A DNA stretch of 64,000 bases from Flaviflagellibacter deserti. GTDB taxonomy: Bacteria > Pseudomonadota > Alphaproteobacteria > Rhizobiales > Methylopilaceae. The stretch is from assembly GCF_042652085.1 (NCBI RefSeq), contig NZ_JBHSJF010000006.1:1240001-1304000 (forward strand). The letters run 5' to 3'. Below, piece by piece: positions 16,921 through 24,221 of the stretch. The notes beneath the pieces were generated by a model that made no database searches, was not told where the DNA came from, and saw nothing but the letters and a program-made list of their open reading frames with translations. Numbering within the stretch: the first letter of the stretch is position 1; every line of letters begins with the position of its first letter. The position numbers and the translations under genes are program-made.

Positions 16921-17993
16921 TTGGCGCCTCCCATCGATGACAGAAGACGCGGCTTCCATTTGAGACCCGCGAGATCGAGCAGGCCGTTCGGGAAGACAAG
17001 GACGATGAGGACGACGAGGCCGGACAGGATGAAGGGCCAGACTTCCGGCGCCGCCGCCGACAGCCAGAATTTCAGCGCATTGACCGCGAGCGCGCCGATC
17101 ACCGCGCCCGTGAGATAGCCGCGTCCACCGACCGCGACCCAGACCGCGATTTCGAGCGAGAGTTCCGGCGACAGGACGCGCGGATTGATGATGCCGACCT
17201 GCGGCACATAGAGGATGCCGGCGATGGCCGCGATGACGGCCGAGAGGCACCAGATCGCGAGCTTGAGCCAGAGCGTGCCGTAGCCGAGCGAGCGCAGACG
17301 AACTTCGTCGTCGCGGGCGGCGACCATCATCCGCCCGGTGCGGCTGGTGACGAGAAGACGGCAGCCGATCAGGACCGCGATCAGGACGACGATCGAGACG
17401 ACCGCCATGCCGATGAGCGTGCCCGCCTGCCCCACCGGCCAGCCGAAGACCAGTGAGAAGCCGGTCATGCCGTTATTGCCGCCGAAGCCGGTGTCGTTCC
17501 TGAACATCAGCAGCATGGCGACGTAGACGAGCGCCTGGCTGATGATGGCGAAATAGACGCCGCCGACCTTAGAGCGGAACGAGACATAGCCGAAGACGAA
17601 GGCGACGATCGCGGTGACGCCGAGCGCGAGCAGCAGCGCATACGGGAAGTTCGACAGCCCGGCCCAGTAGAGCGGGAACTCCTTCCAGCCCATGAACTGC
17701 ATGAAGTCAGGCACGATGCCGGTGACCTCGTACGAGTGCTTCAGCAGGTGCATCGCGGCGACGTAGCCGCCGATGGCGAAGAACAGGCCGTGACCGAGGC
17801 TGAGGATGCCGAGATAACCCCAGATCAGGTCGAGGGAGACCGCCAGGATCGCGAAAGCCGCAAGCTGGCCGATGGCGTTGACCATGTACGGCGTCAGTAG
17901 CGAGGTACCGCCGAACAGCGCGATGACGATGACGGCTGCGGCACACAAAGCGATGAGAGCGGCGAAGCTCTTGTCGGCAAAGAGCGTCTTCAT
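16917..17993 (-). CDS. Branched-chain-type ABC permease, UrtC/LivM-like
   Basis: A 358-residue membrane protein with about nine or ten hydrophobic segments. The start at 17993 (MKTLFADKSF) overlaps the upstream permease gene by four bases; a longer frame is a shadow. The conserved LivM/UrtC stretches DLIWGYLGILSLGHGLFFAIGGY (in two halves around residues 55-78) and VGGRGYLTGAVIGA near residue 295 are clear. It forms the channel with the UrtB-like protein. Confidence 0.92.
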   Translation of the reverse strand: MKTLFADKSFAALIALCAAAVIVIALFGGTSLLTPYMVNAIGQLAAFAILAVSLDLIWGYLGILSLGHGLFFAIGGYVAAMHLLKHSYEVTGIVPDFMQFMGWKEFPLYWAGLSNFPYALLLALGVTAIVAFVFGYVSFRSKVGGVYFAIISQALVYVAMLLMFRNDTGFGGNNGMTGFSLVFGWPVGQAGTLIGMAVVSIVVLIAVLIGCRLLVTSRTGRMMVAARDDEVRLRSLGYGTLWLKLAIWCLSAVIAAIAGILYVPQVGIINPRVLSPELSLEIAVWVAVGGRGYLTGAVIGALAVNALKFWLSAAAPEVWPFILSGLVVLIVLVFPNGLLDLAGLKWKPRLLSSMGGAK

Positions 17994-19612
17994 CGGCGCC
18001 GCCCCTTCGCGGTGAACAGGCCCTCGGGCCGCCATTGCAGGAAGGCGATGATCAGAAACAGCACGATGACCTTTGCCGCGACGGCGCCCCAGAGCGGTTC
18101 GATCAGCACGTTGACCTGACCGACGCCGAGCGCGGCGACGAGCGTGCCGCCGATCGTGCCGACGCCGCCGAGCACCACGACCATGAAGCTGTCGATGATG
18201 AAGTTGCCGCCCATCTGCGGATTGACGTTGTAGATTGGCGACAGCGACAGCCCGGCGAGGCCGGCAAGACCGGAGCCGAGGCCGAAGGCCATCATGTCGA
18301 TCTTGCGAGTCGGGATACCGATGCAGCCGGCCATGTCGCGGTTCTGCGTCACCGCGCGGATGTTGAGGCCGAGACCGGTGCGGTTCACCACGAACCATGT
18401 CAGCGCGAGCGTGATCGCGGCGAAGGCGATGGCGAACAGGCGGTTCCAGGTGACGATGAAATCGCCGACCACCGGCACGCCGCCGGAGATGTAGAACGGC
18501 GTCAGGAATTGCAGGTTCTGCGTGCCGAAGCTGACGCGGACGAGGTTGATCAGGAACAGGCTGATCGCCCAGGTCGCGAGCAGGCTCATCAGCGGGCGCT
18601 TGTAGAGGTGGCGGAGGATCGTTGCCTCCAACAGGACGCCGATGCCGGCGGTAACGAGGAAGGCCGGCACCACCGCGATGAAGAGGTAATAGTCGGCGAG
18701 ACCGGGCGCGATCGACTTCAGCGCTTCCTGGGTGAGCCAGGTCACGTAGGCGCCGATCATGATGAGTTCACCCTGGGCGAGGTTGATCACGCCCATCAGG
18801 CCGAAGATGACCGACAAGCCAATCGCCGCCATGAACAGGATCGAGGCGAAGCTGAGCCCGTTGTAGAGCGTCGAGAGCACGTCGCCGAGCAGGATGCCCT
18901 GCCCGACTTTGATCAGTGCGGCGTCGACCGCGAGGCGGAACTTCTGGTCGGATTTGTAGGCCGGGTCTGCCAGGAGCGCGGCGATCTGCGTCTGGACGCG
19001 GCGGTTCGGTGTGGAGGCCAGCCGCTCTACGGCGGCGATGCGCTTCGCGATGTCCGGAGAGTTCAGCGCGGAGATCTGCGCCGTGCTCTCGATCTCGGCT
19101 TTCAGGCCGGCATCGCTCTCGCCGGCGGCGGCCTGTTCGAACACCTCGACCGGCACGCTGGCGGCCTTGCGGCCAAGCGCGGTGAGTGCCTGACGGCGGA
19201 CGGACGGCGTGGCACCGACGCGAAGACGGAGCGCGGATTGAGCAAGCTCGAAGACGGCGCGATTCTTGAGGTTGAGGACCGGCACCTTTGGCTGATCAGG
19301 CGCGGACGCCGGTTCCAAAGTCACCGCGTTGCGGACCGCGCCGCCGCCGTCGACGACGGTCTGCCCCGGATCGGCCGCGCATTTGAGCTGGCGGTCGAGC
19401 AGCGCCGAGGTCACGGTTTCCATCCAGGGAAGTTCGGCCGCATCGGGCTGCCCCGCACTCGCGAGGATGCGATTGCCGGCATCGCCGGTCGCCGCCGCGT
19501 TGCCGCACAAGCCAGCAATGAGCTCCGCCCTGCCCGGGCTTTGCGCAGACGCGCCGGTGGCAACAGCCACGGCGAAGAGCCAGCCGAGGATCAGCGGTCG
19601 GATCATGGACAT
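17990..19612 (-). CDS. Branched-chain-type ABC permease, UrtB-like with long periplasmic N-domain
   Basis: A 540-residue permease. Residues 1-24 look like a signal sequence (ending GASAQS). Residues 25-230 are soluble and helical, with HEAT-like features (VRRQALTALGRKAASV; RIAAVERLASTPNR), and residues 240-535 are the eight-helix LivH/UrtB channel with ALGVGQVNVLIEP near the end. The long N-terminal extension is a hallmark of UrtB and is lacking in LivH. It starts at ATG 19612 or 19606; a GTG at 19615 is also in frame. It is preceded by an intercistronic hairpin. Confidence 0.9.
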   Translation of the reverse strand: MSMIRPLILGWLFAVAVATGASAQSPGRAELIAGLCGNAAATGDAGNRILASAGQPDAAELPWMETVTSALLDRQLKCAADPGQTVVDGGGAVRNAVTLEPASAPDQPKVPVLNLKNRAVFELAQSALRLRVGATPSVRRQALTALGRKAASVPVEVFEQAAAGESDAGLKAEIESTAQISALNSPDIAKRIAAVERLASTPNRRVQTQIAALLADPAYKSDQKFRLAVDAALIKVGQGILLGDVLSTLYNGLSFASILFMAAIGLSVIFGLMGVINLAQGELIMIGAYVTWLTQEALKSIAPGLADYYLFIAVVPAFLVTAGIGVLLEATILRHLYKRPLMSLLATWAISLFLINLVRVSFGTQNLQFLTPFYISGGVPVVGDFIVTWNRLFAIAFAAITLALTWFVVNRTGLGLNIRAVTQNRDMAGCIGIPTRKIDMMAFGLGSGLAGLAGLSLSPIYNVNPQMGGNFIIDSFMVVVLGGVGTIGGTLVAALGVGQVNVLIEPLWGAVAAKVIVLFLIIAFLQWRPEGLFTAKGRRR

Positions 19613-19632
19613 CACAAATGAGAAGGAATTCG

Positions 19633-19668
19633 CCCCGCCGCCCGAGGCGTGATTGTAAGGCGGCGGGG
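19633..19668 (-). other. Intercistronic hairpin between the urtA-like and urtB-like genes
   Basis: A perfect 10-bp stem, CCCCGCCGCC (19633-19642) with GGCGGCGGGG (19659-19668), and a 16-base loop, lying just after the binding-protein stop. It has no T-tract. It probably protects the upstream message or causes partial termination, keeping the binding protein more abundant than the channel. A hairpin of the same kind follows the binding-protein gene at 4188. Confidence 0.6.
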
Positions 19669-19675
19669 CCCGTGC

Positions 19676-20929
19676 TCAGCCGTAGGGGCTGAACGGGATC
19701 GGCTTCGGCTCGTCTTTGGACTGCCAAAGAATGTCGAAGCCCTGCGCCTCGTTGACCGAGCCGATGAAGACGCCGCGGTAGACGTAATTGTTCTCGGCGG
19801 TCATCTTCAGCTTGTAACCCGACGGGCAGTCGAAGGTGATGCCGTCGAAGGCGGCGCGGACCTGCGGCACCTCGAACGAACCGGCCTTCTTGGCGGCGAG
19901 CGCCCAGAGATGGACCGAGTCATAGGCCGAGACCATCGGGTCGATGACGACATCCGCCTTGAACGGCACGTTCTTGGCCTTCACGTAGCCGGCCCAGTCC
20001 TTCAGGAACTTCTCGTTCGCGGGACCGGCGGCCTTCTGCAGGTAGGCCCAGCAGTTGAGGTGACCGACGAGCGGCGCGGTGTCGAGGCCTTCCAGGTCCG
20101 CCTCCACGACGTCGAGGCCGAGCACCGGAACTTCGGTAGCCTTGATGCCCTGGTTGATGAACTCGCGGAAGAAGTCCGGGATCGACGAGCCGACCGTCGT
20201 CAGGATGACGACCGGCTGGCCGCCGGGCTGGTCGGCGAAAGCGCGGATCTGGTTGACCAGCGTCTGGAAGTTCGAGAAGCCGAGTGGGACGTACTCTTCC
20301 TTCCACGACGTCTCGGGAATGCCCTTCGACTTGAAGTAGCCCTTAAGCTGCTTGTTGATCGTGCGCGGCCATACATAGTCCGAGCCCAGCATGAAGAAGC
20401 GCTTGGCCGTGACGCCCTCGTCGCTCATCAGGTAGTCGACGGCGGGAAGGACCGAGCTTGCCGGCGGCGAGTTGACGTAGACGACGTTCTTCGAATTCTC
20501 GTCGCCCTCGAAGTGGAGCGGGTAAAACAGCAGGCCGTCGGCCTGTTCGACGACCGGCAGGACCGATTTGCGCGAGACCGAGGTCCAGCAGCCGAACAGC
20601 GAGGCGACCTTCTCCTGCTGCAGCATCTGCCGGCCGATCTGGGCGTAGAGCGGCCAGTCGGAGGCCGGGTCGGACGTCACGACCTCGATGGTCGAGCCGT
20701 TGACGCCGCCCGCCGCGTTGATCTCGTCGGCGGCCATGCGGACGACATGGTTCAGGCGGCCCTCGATGTTCGCCATCGTACCGGATGAGGAAAAGAGGCA
20801 GCCGAGCTTCACGGTGCCGGCGGCGCGCGCGGACGTGATCAGCGCCGGTGCGGCGAGGTTGGTGAGACCGGCCGCGGCGGCGGCTCCGGCAGTGGATTTC
20901 AGGAAGGAACGGCGTGAGAACTTGGTCAT
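19676..20929 (-). CDS. Urea/short-chain-amide ABC binding protein (UrtA/FmdD-like), Tat signal
   Basis: A 417-residue periplasmic binding protein. The N-terminus has a twin-arginine motif (FSRRSFLKS, residues 4-12) and an Ala-rich stretch to about residue 36. The mature part begins TVKLGCLFSSSGTMA and continues with VEQADGLLFYPLHFEGDE and VWPRTINKQLK, which match the UrtA/AmiC-like group rather than amino-acid LivJ proteins. It is first in the urt-like operon, and the operon ends with a formamidase. Formamide, acetamide or urea is the likely ligand. The AmiC-like fold can also serve amide sensing, but the genes around it favour transport. Confidence 0.9.
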   Translation of the reverse strand: MTKFSRRSFLKSTAGAAAAAGLTNLAAPALITSARAAGTVKLGCLFSSSGTMANIEGRLNHVVRMAADEINAAGGVNGSTIEVVTSDPASDWPLYAQIGRQMLQQEKVASLFGCWTSVSRKSVLPVVEQADGLLFYPLHFEGDENSKNVVYVNSPPASSVLPAVDYLMSDEGVTAKRFFMLGSDYVWPRTINKQLKGYFKSKGIPETSWKEEYVPLGFSNFQTLVNQIRAFADQPGGQPVVILTTVGSSIPDFFREFINQGIKATEVPVLGLDVVEADLEGLDTAPLVGHLNCWAYLQKAAGPANEKFLKDWAGYVKAKNVPFKADVVIDPMVSAYDSVHLWALAAKKAGSFEVPQVRAAFDGITFDCPSGYKLKMTAENNYVYRGVFIGSVNEAQGFDILWQSKDEPKPIPFSPYG

Positions 20930-21046
20930 GGCTGACCCCTGCTTTTCAGATGCAGGCAGCCTAGAAACTCACCGGTTCGGGGCAAGGCGATAAGATTCGC
21001 AAGCCGGTAGGCAATTGCACGAATTTTACCGCAGCGCCGGGCGTAG

Positions 21047-21068
21047 TGTCATTTTTGACATTTTGACA
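21047..21068. promoter_or_regulatory. TGTCA/TGACA operator candidate ahead of the urtA-like gene
   Basis: The inverted repeat TGTCA-TTTT-TGACA (21047-21060) is followed at once by a second TTTTGACA (21061-21068), so TTTTGACA occurs as an exact 8-bp tandem at 21053-21068. It lies in the 248-base divergent region between the urtA-like gene and the OrfA-like gene. The remainder of that region shows no other clear signal besides CCGGTAGGCA at 21004-21013. Confidence 0.5.
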
Positions 21069-21177
21069 CCGAAATGGCGCGACGATCCGTCGAATTCGCG
21101 CCCACTCGTCAAGCCGGTCACTTGGGACTATCGTACCTTTACCAATCGGGCAATCGCCTGATGGCTGGTGCGAGGCA

Positions 21178-21573
21178 ATGAGACGCTCAGGTCACACCGA
21201 CGACGAGATCACATTCCTTCTGGCTGAGGCGGACGCCGGCATTCCGATCGACGACATCTGCCGCGCAGCCCATGTTTCGCTGCGTACCTTCTACCGCTGG
21301 CGAAAGCGCTTCGGCGGCCTCGACCGGCCCGCCGTCGAACGGCTGACATCCCTTGAAGACGAAAACCGCCGCCTTCGGCGTCAGCTCGATTACCTGATGC
21401 GGCTGCGTGAGCATGGCTCGCATCATCCATCCCGCGACGGCGCTGCCCACTGCCGGATGGAAGTCGGCGTCGGCTGGTCAAAGGACCATGCGCTCGCCAA
21501 CGGCGCTCCGCCGCCGGCTTTGAAGGAAGGCGTGGCGCTCGGGCGGTTCTCGACCCTGCGGACGGGCCGCTAG
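21178..21573 (+). CDS. Second orphan IS3 OrfA-like HTH protein
   Basis: A 131-residue protein. Residues 1-50 carry the OrfA-type helix-turn-helix (MRRSGHTDDEITFLLAEAD, VSLRTFYRWRKRF), then a zipper-like helix (DENRRLRRQLDYLMR). Over the first 75 residues it is about half identical to the protein at 13123-13476; beyond that the two chains are unrelated. No OrfB follows: the frame ends in an overlap of four bases with the convergent CitE-like gene. It starts 248 bases from, and divergent to, the urtA-like operon, mirroring the arrangement of the other copy. A regulator of amide uptake is possible; a relic is the alternative. Confidence 0.65.
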   Translation: MRRSGHTDDEITFLLAEADAGIPIDDICRAAHVSLRTFYRWRKRFGGLDRPAVERLTSLEDENRRLRRQLDYLMRLREHGSHHPSRDGAAHCRMEVGVGWSKDHALANGAPPPALKEGVALGRFSTLRTGR

Positions 21574-22460
21574 ACCGACTGCGCCTGGATCGCCTCTGCT
21601 AGGGCCAAAGTCTGCCTTGCCACGTCGGCGTGCAGGATTTCCACCATCCGGCCCTCGAAGCGGATCGCACCCTTGCCCTTGTTCTCCGGCAGATCGAACT
21701 CCGCGATGATGCGGCGCGCCTCATCGACCTCTTCCTCGCTTGGCGAGAAGACCTTGTTCGCAAGCTCGACCTGACTCGGATGAATCAGCGTCTTGCCGTC
21801 GAAGCCGAGGTCACGGCCCTGCACGCATTCGGCCTCGTAGCCGGCCATGTCCGAGAAATCGTTAAACACGCCGTCCAGCACGAAGATGCCGGCCGCACGA
21901 GCCGCGTTGATCGTCTGGACGAGCGACGGCACCAGCGCGGCACGACCGTTCACCGCCCTCGCCTTCGTCGCCTTGGCGATGTCGTTGGTGCCGATCACGA
22001 GGCCGGCAAGTCCGGCCGCGTTGTCGCCGAGTGCGAGATCGGCGATCGCGCTGGCGTTGATCACACCGCGCGGCGTCTCGATCATAGCCCACAGGGCAAC
22101 CGGCTTCTCCAATCCCAGCCTGGCCAAAGTGAGGGCCGCGTCGACGATGATCTCGGGCGTCTCGGTCTTGGTGACCAGCACCGCGTCCGGCCCGGCGAGC
22201 CCCGCCGCCTCCAGATCCTCAGCAAACCATTCGCTGCCCGGCTGGTTGACGCGGATGACGACCTCGCGCGGGCCGAAGCCCCCTGCGCGGACAGTTTCAG
22301 CCGTCAGCTTGCGCGCATCGACCTTGGCGTCCGGCGCAACTGAATCCTCAAGGTCGATCACCACGCAATCGGCGGCAACGCCGCGCGCCTTTTCATGCAT
22401 GCGGGGATTGCCGCCGGGTACGTAGAGTACGCTGCGGCGCGGCCTGATCTCTGAACTCAA
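21570..22460 (-). CDS. HpcH/HpaI-family CoA-ester lyase (CitE-like)
   Basis: A 296-residue TIM-barrel protein of the citrate-lyase-beta/malyl-CoA-lyase family. It opens PRRSVLYVPGGNPRM, has VIDLEDSVAPDAKVDAR (the acid pair here binds Mg2+), VIRVNQPGSEW and, near the C-terminus, FDGKTLIHPSQV. Members cleave or make 3-hydroxyacyl-CoA esters, for example malyl-CoA or citramalyl-CoA. It is co-transcribed with, and overlaps by four bases, the FadR-type regulator upstream, and probably shares its regulon with the divergent operon at 23299. The substrate is not identifiable from the sequence. Confidence 0.9.
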   Translation of the reverse strand: MSSEIRPRRSVLYVPGGNPRMHEKARGVAADCVVIDLEDSVAPDAKVDARKLTAETVRAGGFGPREVVIRVNQPGSEWFAEDLEAAGLAGPDAVLVTKTETPEIIVDAALTLARLGLEKPVALWAMIETPRGVINASAIADLALGDNAAGLAGLVIGTNDIAKATKARAVNGRAALVPSLVQTINAARAAGIFVLDGVFNDFSDMAGYEAECVQGRDLGFDGKTLIHPSQVELANKVFSPSEEEVDEARRIIAEFDLPENKGKGAIRFEGRMVEILHADVARQTLALAEAIQAQSV

Positions 22461-23152
22461 AGTGCGGCTCCCGGCTGATAGCCAAGCAGGTTGTCGCGCA
22501 CCCGGTGCAGGTGCGCGGTGAGTGCTTCCTCCGCCATCTTCGCATCCCGCGCGCGCAATGCGGAAACGATCTCGCGGTGCTCGCGGCGATAGATGTCGCG
22601 CCGCTCAGCGGTGATGCTGCGGCGCTTGAGATGGCCCCATTCCGCCTGGTCACGGGCGCTGGTGATCGTGGCGTAGAGGCGGATGATCAGCCGGTTATGG
22701 GTGGCGTCGGCGATGGCCTGATGCAGCGCCGCGTCCCAGCGCTCGAACTCCTCGAAATCGTCGGCCGCCTCCGCCTTGCGATTGCACTCTTCCATGCGCT
22801 CGAAATCGGCCGCGGTCGCGTTCATGACCACAAGCATGGCCAGACGCGGCTCGAAGATAAGACGTGCGGCCATGATCTCGACCGGGCTCGCATCGCCGCT
22901 CACCGGGGGATCGACCGACGCGTCCTCGGCGACATAGGTACCGCTGCCGATGATACGCACGACTTTTCGCTGCGCCTCGAAAACCGACAGCGCATCCCGC
23001 ACCGCCGCGCGCGGCACACCGAGCTGTTCGGACAGAGCGCGCTCGGTCGGCAGTTTCGAACCCGGACGATAGCTGCCGGAGGCGAAGGCTTCCGCCAGAT
23101 AGCTCTGAACCATTGCGGCGGGCTTGGTTCCCGCCACGCGTTCCATCGACAT
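22457..23152 (-). CDS. FadR-type GntR-family regulator
   Basis: A 231-residue regulator with an N-terminal winged helix (GSYRPGSKLPTERALSEQLGVPRAAVRDALSVFE, split here into family blocks around residues 28-60) and a C-terminal FCD domain. In-frame codons extend to a TTG at 23176, but the ATG at 23152 is preferred because the extension would run through the palindromic operator at 23164-23177. It probably represses its own gene and the divergent operon through ATTGGT-NN-ACCAAT sites. That pattern is the TGGT-NN-ACCA core known for FadR-subfamily regulators. The inducer is probably the acid handled by the operon. Confidence 0.9.
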   Translation of the reverse strand: MSMERVAGTKPAAMVQSYLAEAFASGSYRPGSKLPTERALSEQLGVPRAAVRDALSVFEAQRKVVRIIGSGTYVAEDASVDPPVSGDASPVEIMAARLIFEPRLAMLVVMNATAADFERMEECNRKAEAADDFEEFERWDAALHQAIADATHNRLIIRLYATITSARDQAEWGHLKRRSITAERRDIYRREHREIVSALRARDAKMAEEALTAHLHRVRDNLLGYQPGAAL

Positions 23153-23163
23153 TTTCAGCCCAT

Positions 23164-23177
23164 ATTGGTCAACCAAT
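23164..23177. promoter_or_regulatory. FadR-type operator 1
   Basis: ATTGGT-CA-ACCAAT, a perfect 6-2-6 inverted repeat, 12 bases upstream of the regulator's start. A further half-site (ACCAAT) follows at 23180-23185. Consistent with autoregulation. Confidence 0.75.
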
Positions 23178-23235
23178 AGACCAATGTATTATCCCCGATA
23201 TCAGAGGGAGTAAAGCTTTTACGGGAGATGTAGTG

Positions 23236-23266
23236 TTGACAATTATGGGATTGGTCAAACTATAAT
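23236..23266 (+). promoter_or_regulatory. Promoter of the 23.3-29.1 kb operon
   Basis: TTGACA (23236-23241) and TATAAT (23261-23266) are both perfect sigma70 consensus boxes, with a 19-base spacer that is slightly long. An operator half-site ATTGGT (23250-23255) lies in the spacer and the full operator at 23273-23286 lies just after the -10 box. This would be a strong promoter when the repressor is absent. Confidence 0.7.
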
Positions 23267-23272
23267 TCGGAA

Positions 23273-23286
23273 ATTGGTATACCAAT
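23273..23286. promoter_or_regulatory. FadR-type operator 2
   Basis: ATTGGT-AT-ACCAAT, a perfect 6-2-6 inverted repeat located 6 bases after the -10 box and 12 bases before the ATG at 23299, ideal for blocking transcription. Confidence 0.78.
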
Positions 23287-23298
23287 CAGGGCGGAAAC

Positions 23299-24159
23299 AT
23301 GAAGTTCGCGACGTTCGACAATAATGGGCGGGAAGCCGTCGGGATCGTCGAGGAGGAGGCCAACCGGATCCATCCGATCGATGTGCCGGATATGATCTCG
23401 CTGATCGCGAACTACGAGGCGCTGAAGCCGAAGCTGAAGATGAACGGCTCGGGAGTGGCGCTGGACAGCGTGACGCTCCTCGCCCCGATTCCCCGGCCGG
23501 CCCACAACGTCATCTGCGTCGGCAAGAACTACCATGCCCACGCGAAGGAATTCGCCCAGAGCGGATACGAGGCCGGCGCCGTAAAAGGCGCAGAGATCGA
23601 CGAATATCCGGCGGTCTTCACCAAGCCGCCGCACTGTGTCGTCGGCCCGGAAGCGACAGTCAGCGTCCATGCCGGCGTGACGAGCGAGGTCGACTACGAA
23701 GTCGAGCTGACGATCGTCGTCGGCAAGGGCGGTCGCAACATCAAGCGCGCGGACGCCTGGAAGCACATCTTCGGCTACACGATCATCAACGACGTGACCG
23801 CCCGCGACCGACAGAAGAACCACAAGCAATGGTATCTCGGAAAATCGCTCGACACGTTCTGCCCGATGGGTCCCTGGATCACGACGGCCGACGAGGTCGA
23901 CGCCGAGAACCTGCAGGTGAAGACCTGGGTCAATGGCGAGCTTCGCCAGGACGCCAACACCAACGACTTGATCTTCGACATTCCCGGCCTGATCGAGACG
24001 ATCTCGGCCGGCACCACGCTTGAACCCGGCGACCTGATCGCGACCGGCACCCCGCAGGGCGTTGGCATCGGCTTCAAGCCGCCAAAGTTTCTCAAGGCCG
24101 GCGACCGCGTGACGATGACGATCACGGGGCTCGGCACATTGAGCAATCCGTTCGGCTGA
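23299..24159 (+). CDS. Fumarylacetoacetate-hydrolase-family protein
   Basis: A 286-residue enzyme of the FAH/2-oxohepta-3-ene-1,7-dioate hydratase fold. It contains ICVGKNYHAHAKEF, the metal-binding DYEVELTIVVGKGGRNI (Glu-x-Glu pair) and GYTIINDVTARDRQ (metal Asp), and GTPQGVG near the C-terminus. Such enzymes hydrolyse or decarboxylate beta-diketo acids, or hydrate 2-oxo-alkenoates, using Mg2+ or Mn2+. It is first in an operon with an ABC importer and an alpha/beta hydrolase, controlled by FadR-type operators. The operon looks like uptake and degradation of an aromatic-derived or dicarboxylic compound, which is inference. Confidence 0.9.
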   Translation: MKFATFDNNGREAVGIVEEEANRIHPIDVPDMISLIANYEALKPKLKMNGSGVALDSVTLLAPIPRPAHNVICVGKNYHAHAKEFAQSGYEAGAVKGAEIDEYPAVFTKPPHCVVGPEATVSVHAGVTSEVDYEVELTIVVGKGGRNIKRADAWKHIFGYTIINDVTARDRQKNHKQWYLGKSLDTFCPMGPWITTADEVDAENLQVKTWVNGELRQDANTNDLIFDIPGLIETISAGTTLEPGDLIATGTPQGVGIGFKPPKFLKAGDRVTMTITGLGTLSNPFG

Positions 24160-24221
24160 TTTCGGCCTGACGGACGTTTGCGGCTGAAGCGCGGAAACAC
24201 GCGCCGCCGCGGGGAGGAAAG

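Noticed and set aside
13123..21573. Composite transposon carrying the amide genes, with the OrfA-like genes as its flanking IS ends
   Set aside because: No OrfB, no terminal inverted repeats and no target duplications could be seen. The two OrfA-like genes differ too much to be recent copies and face outward from ordinary promoter regions.
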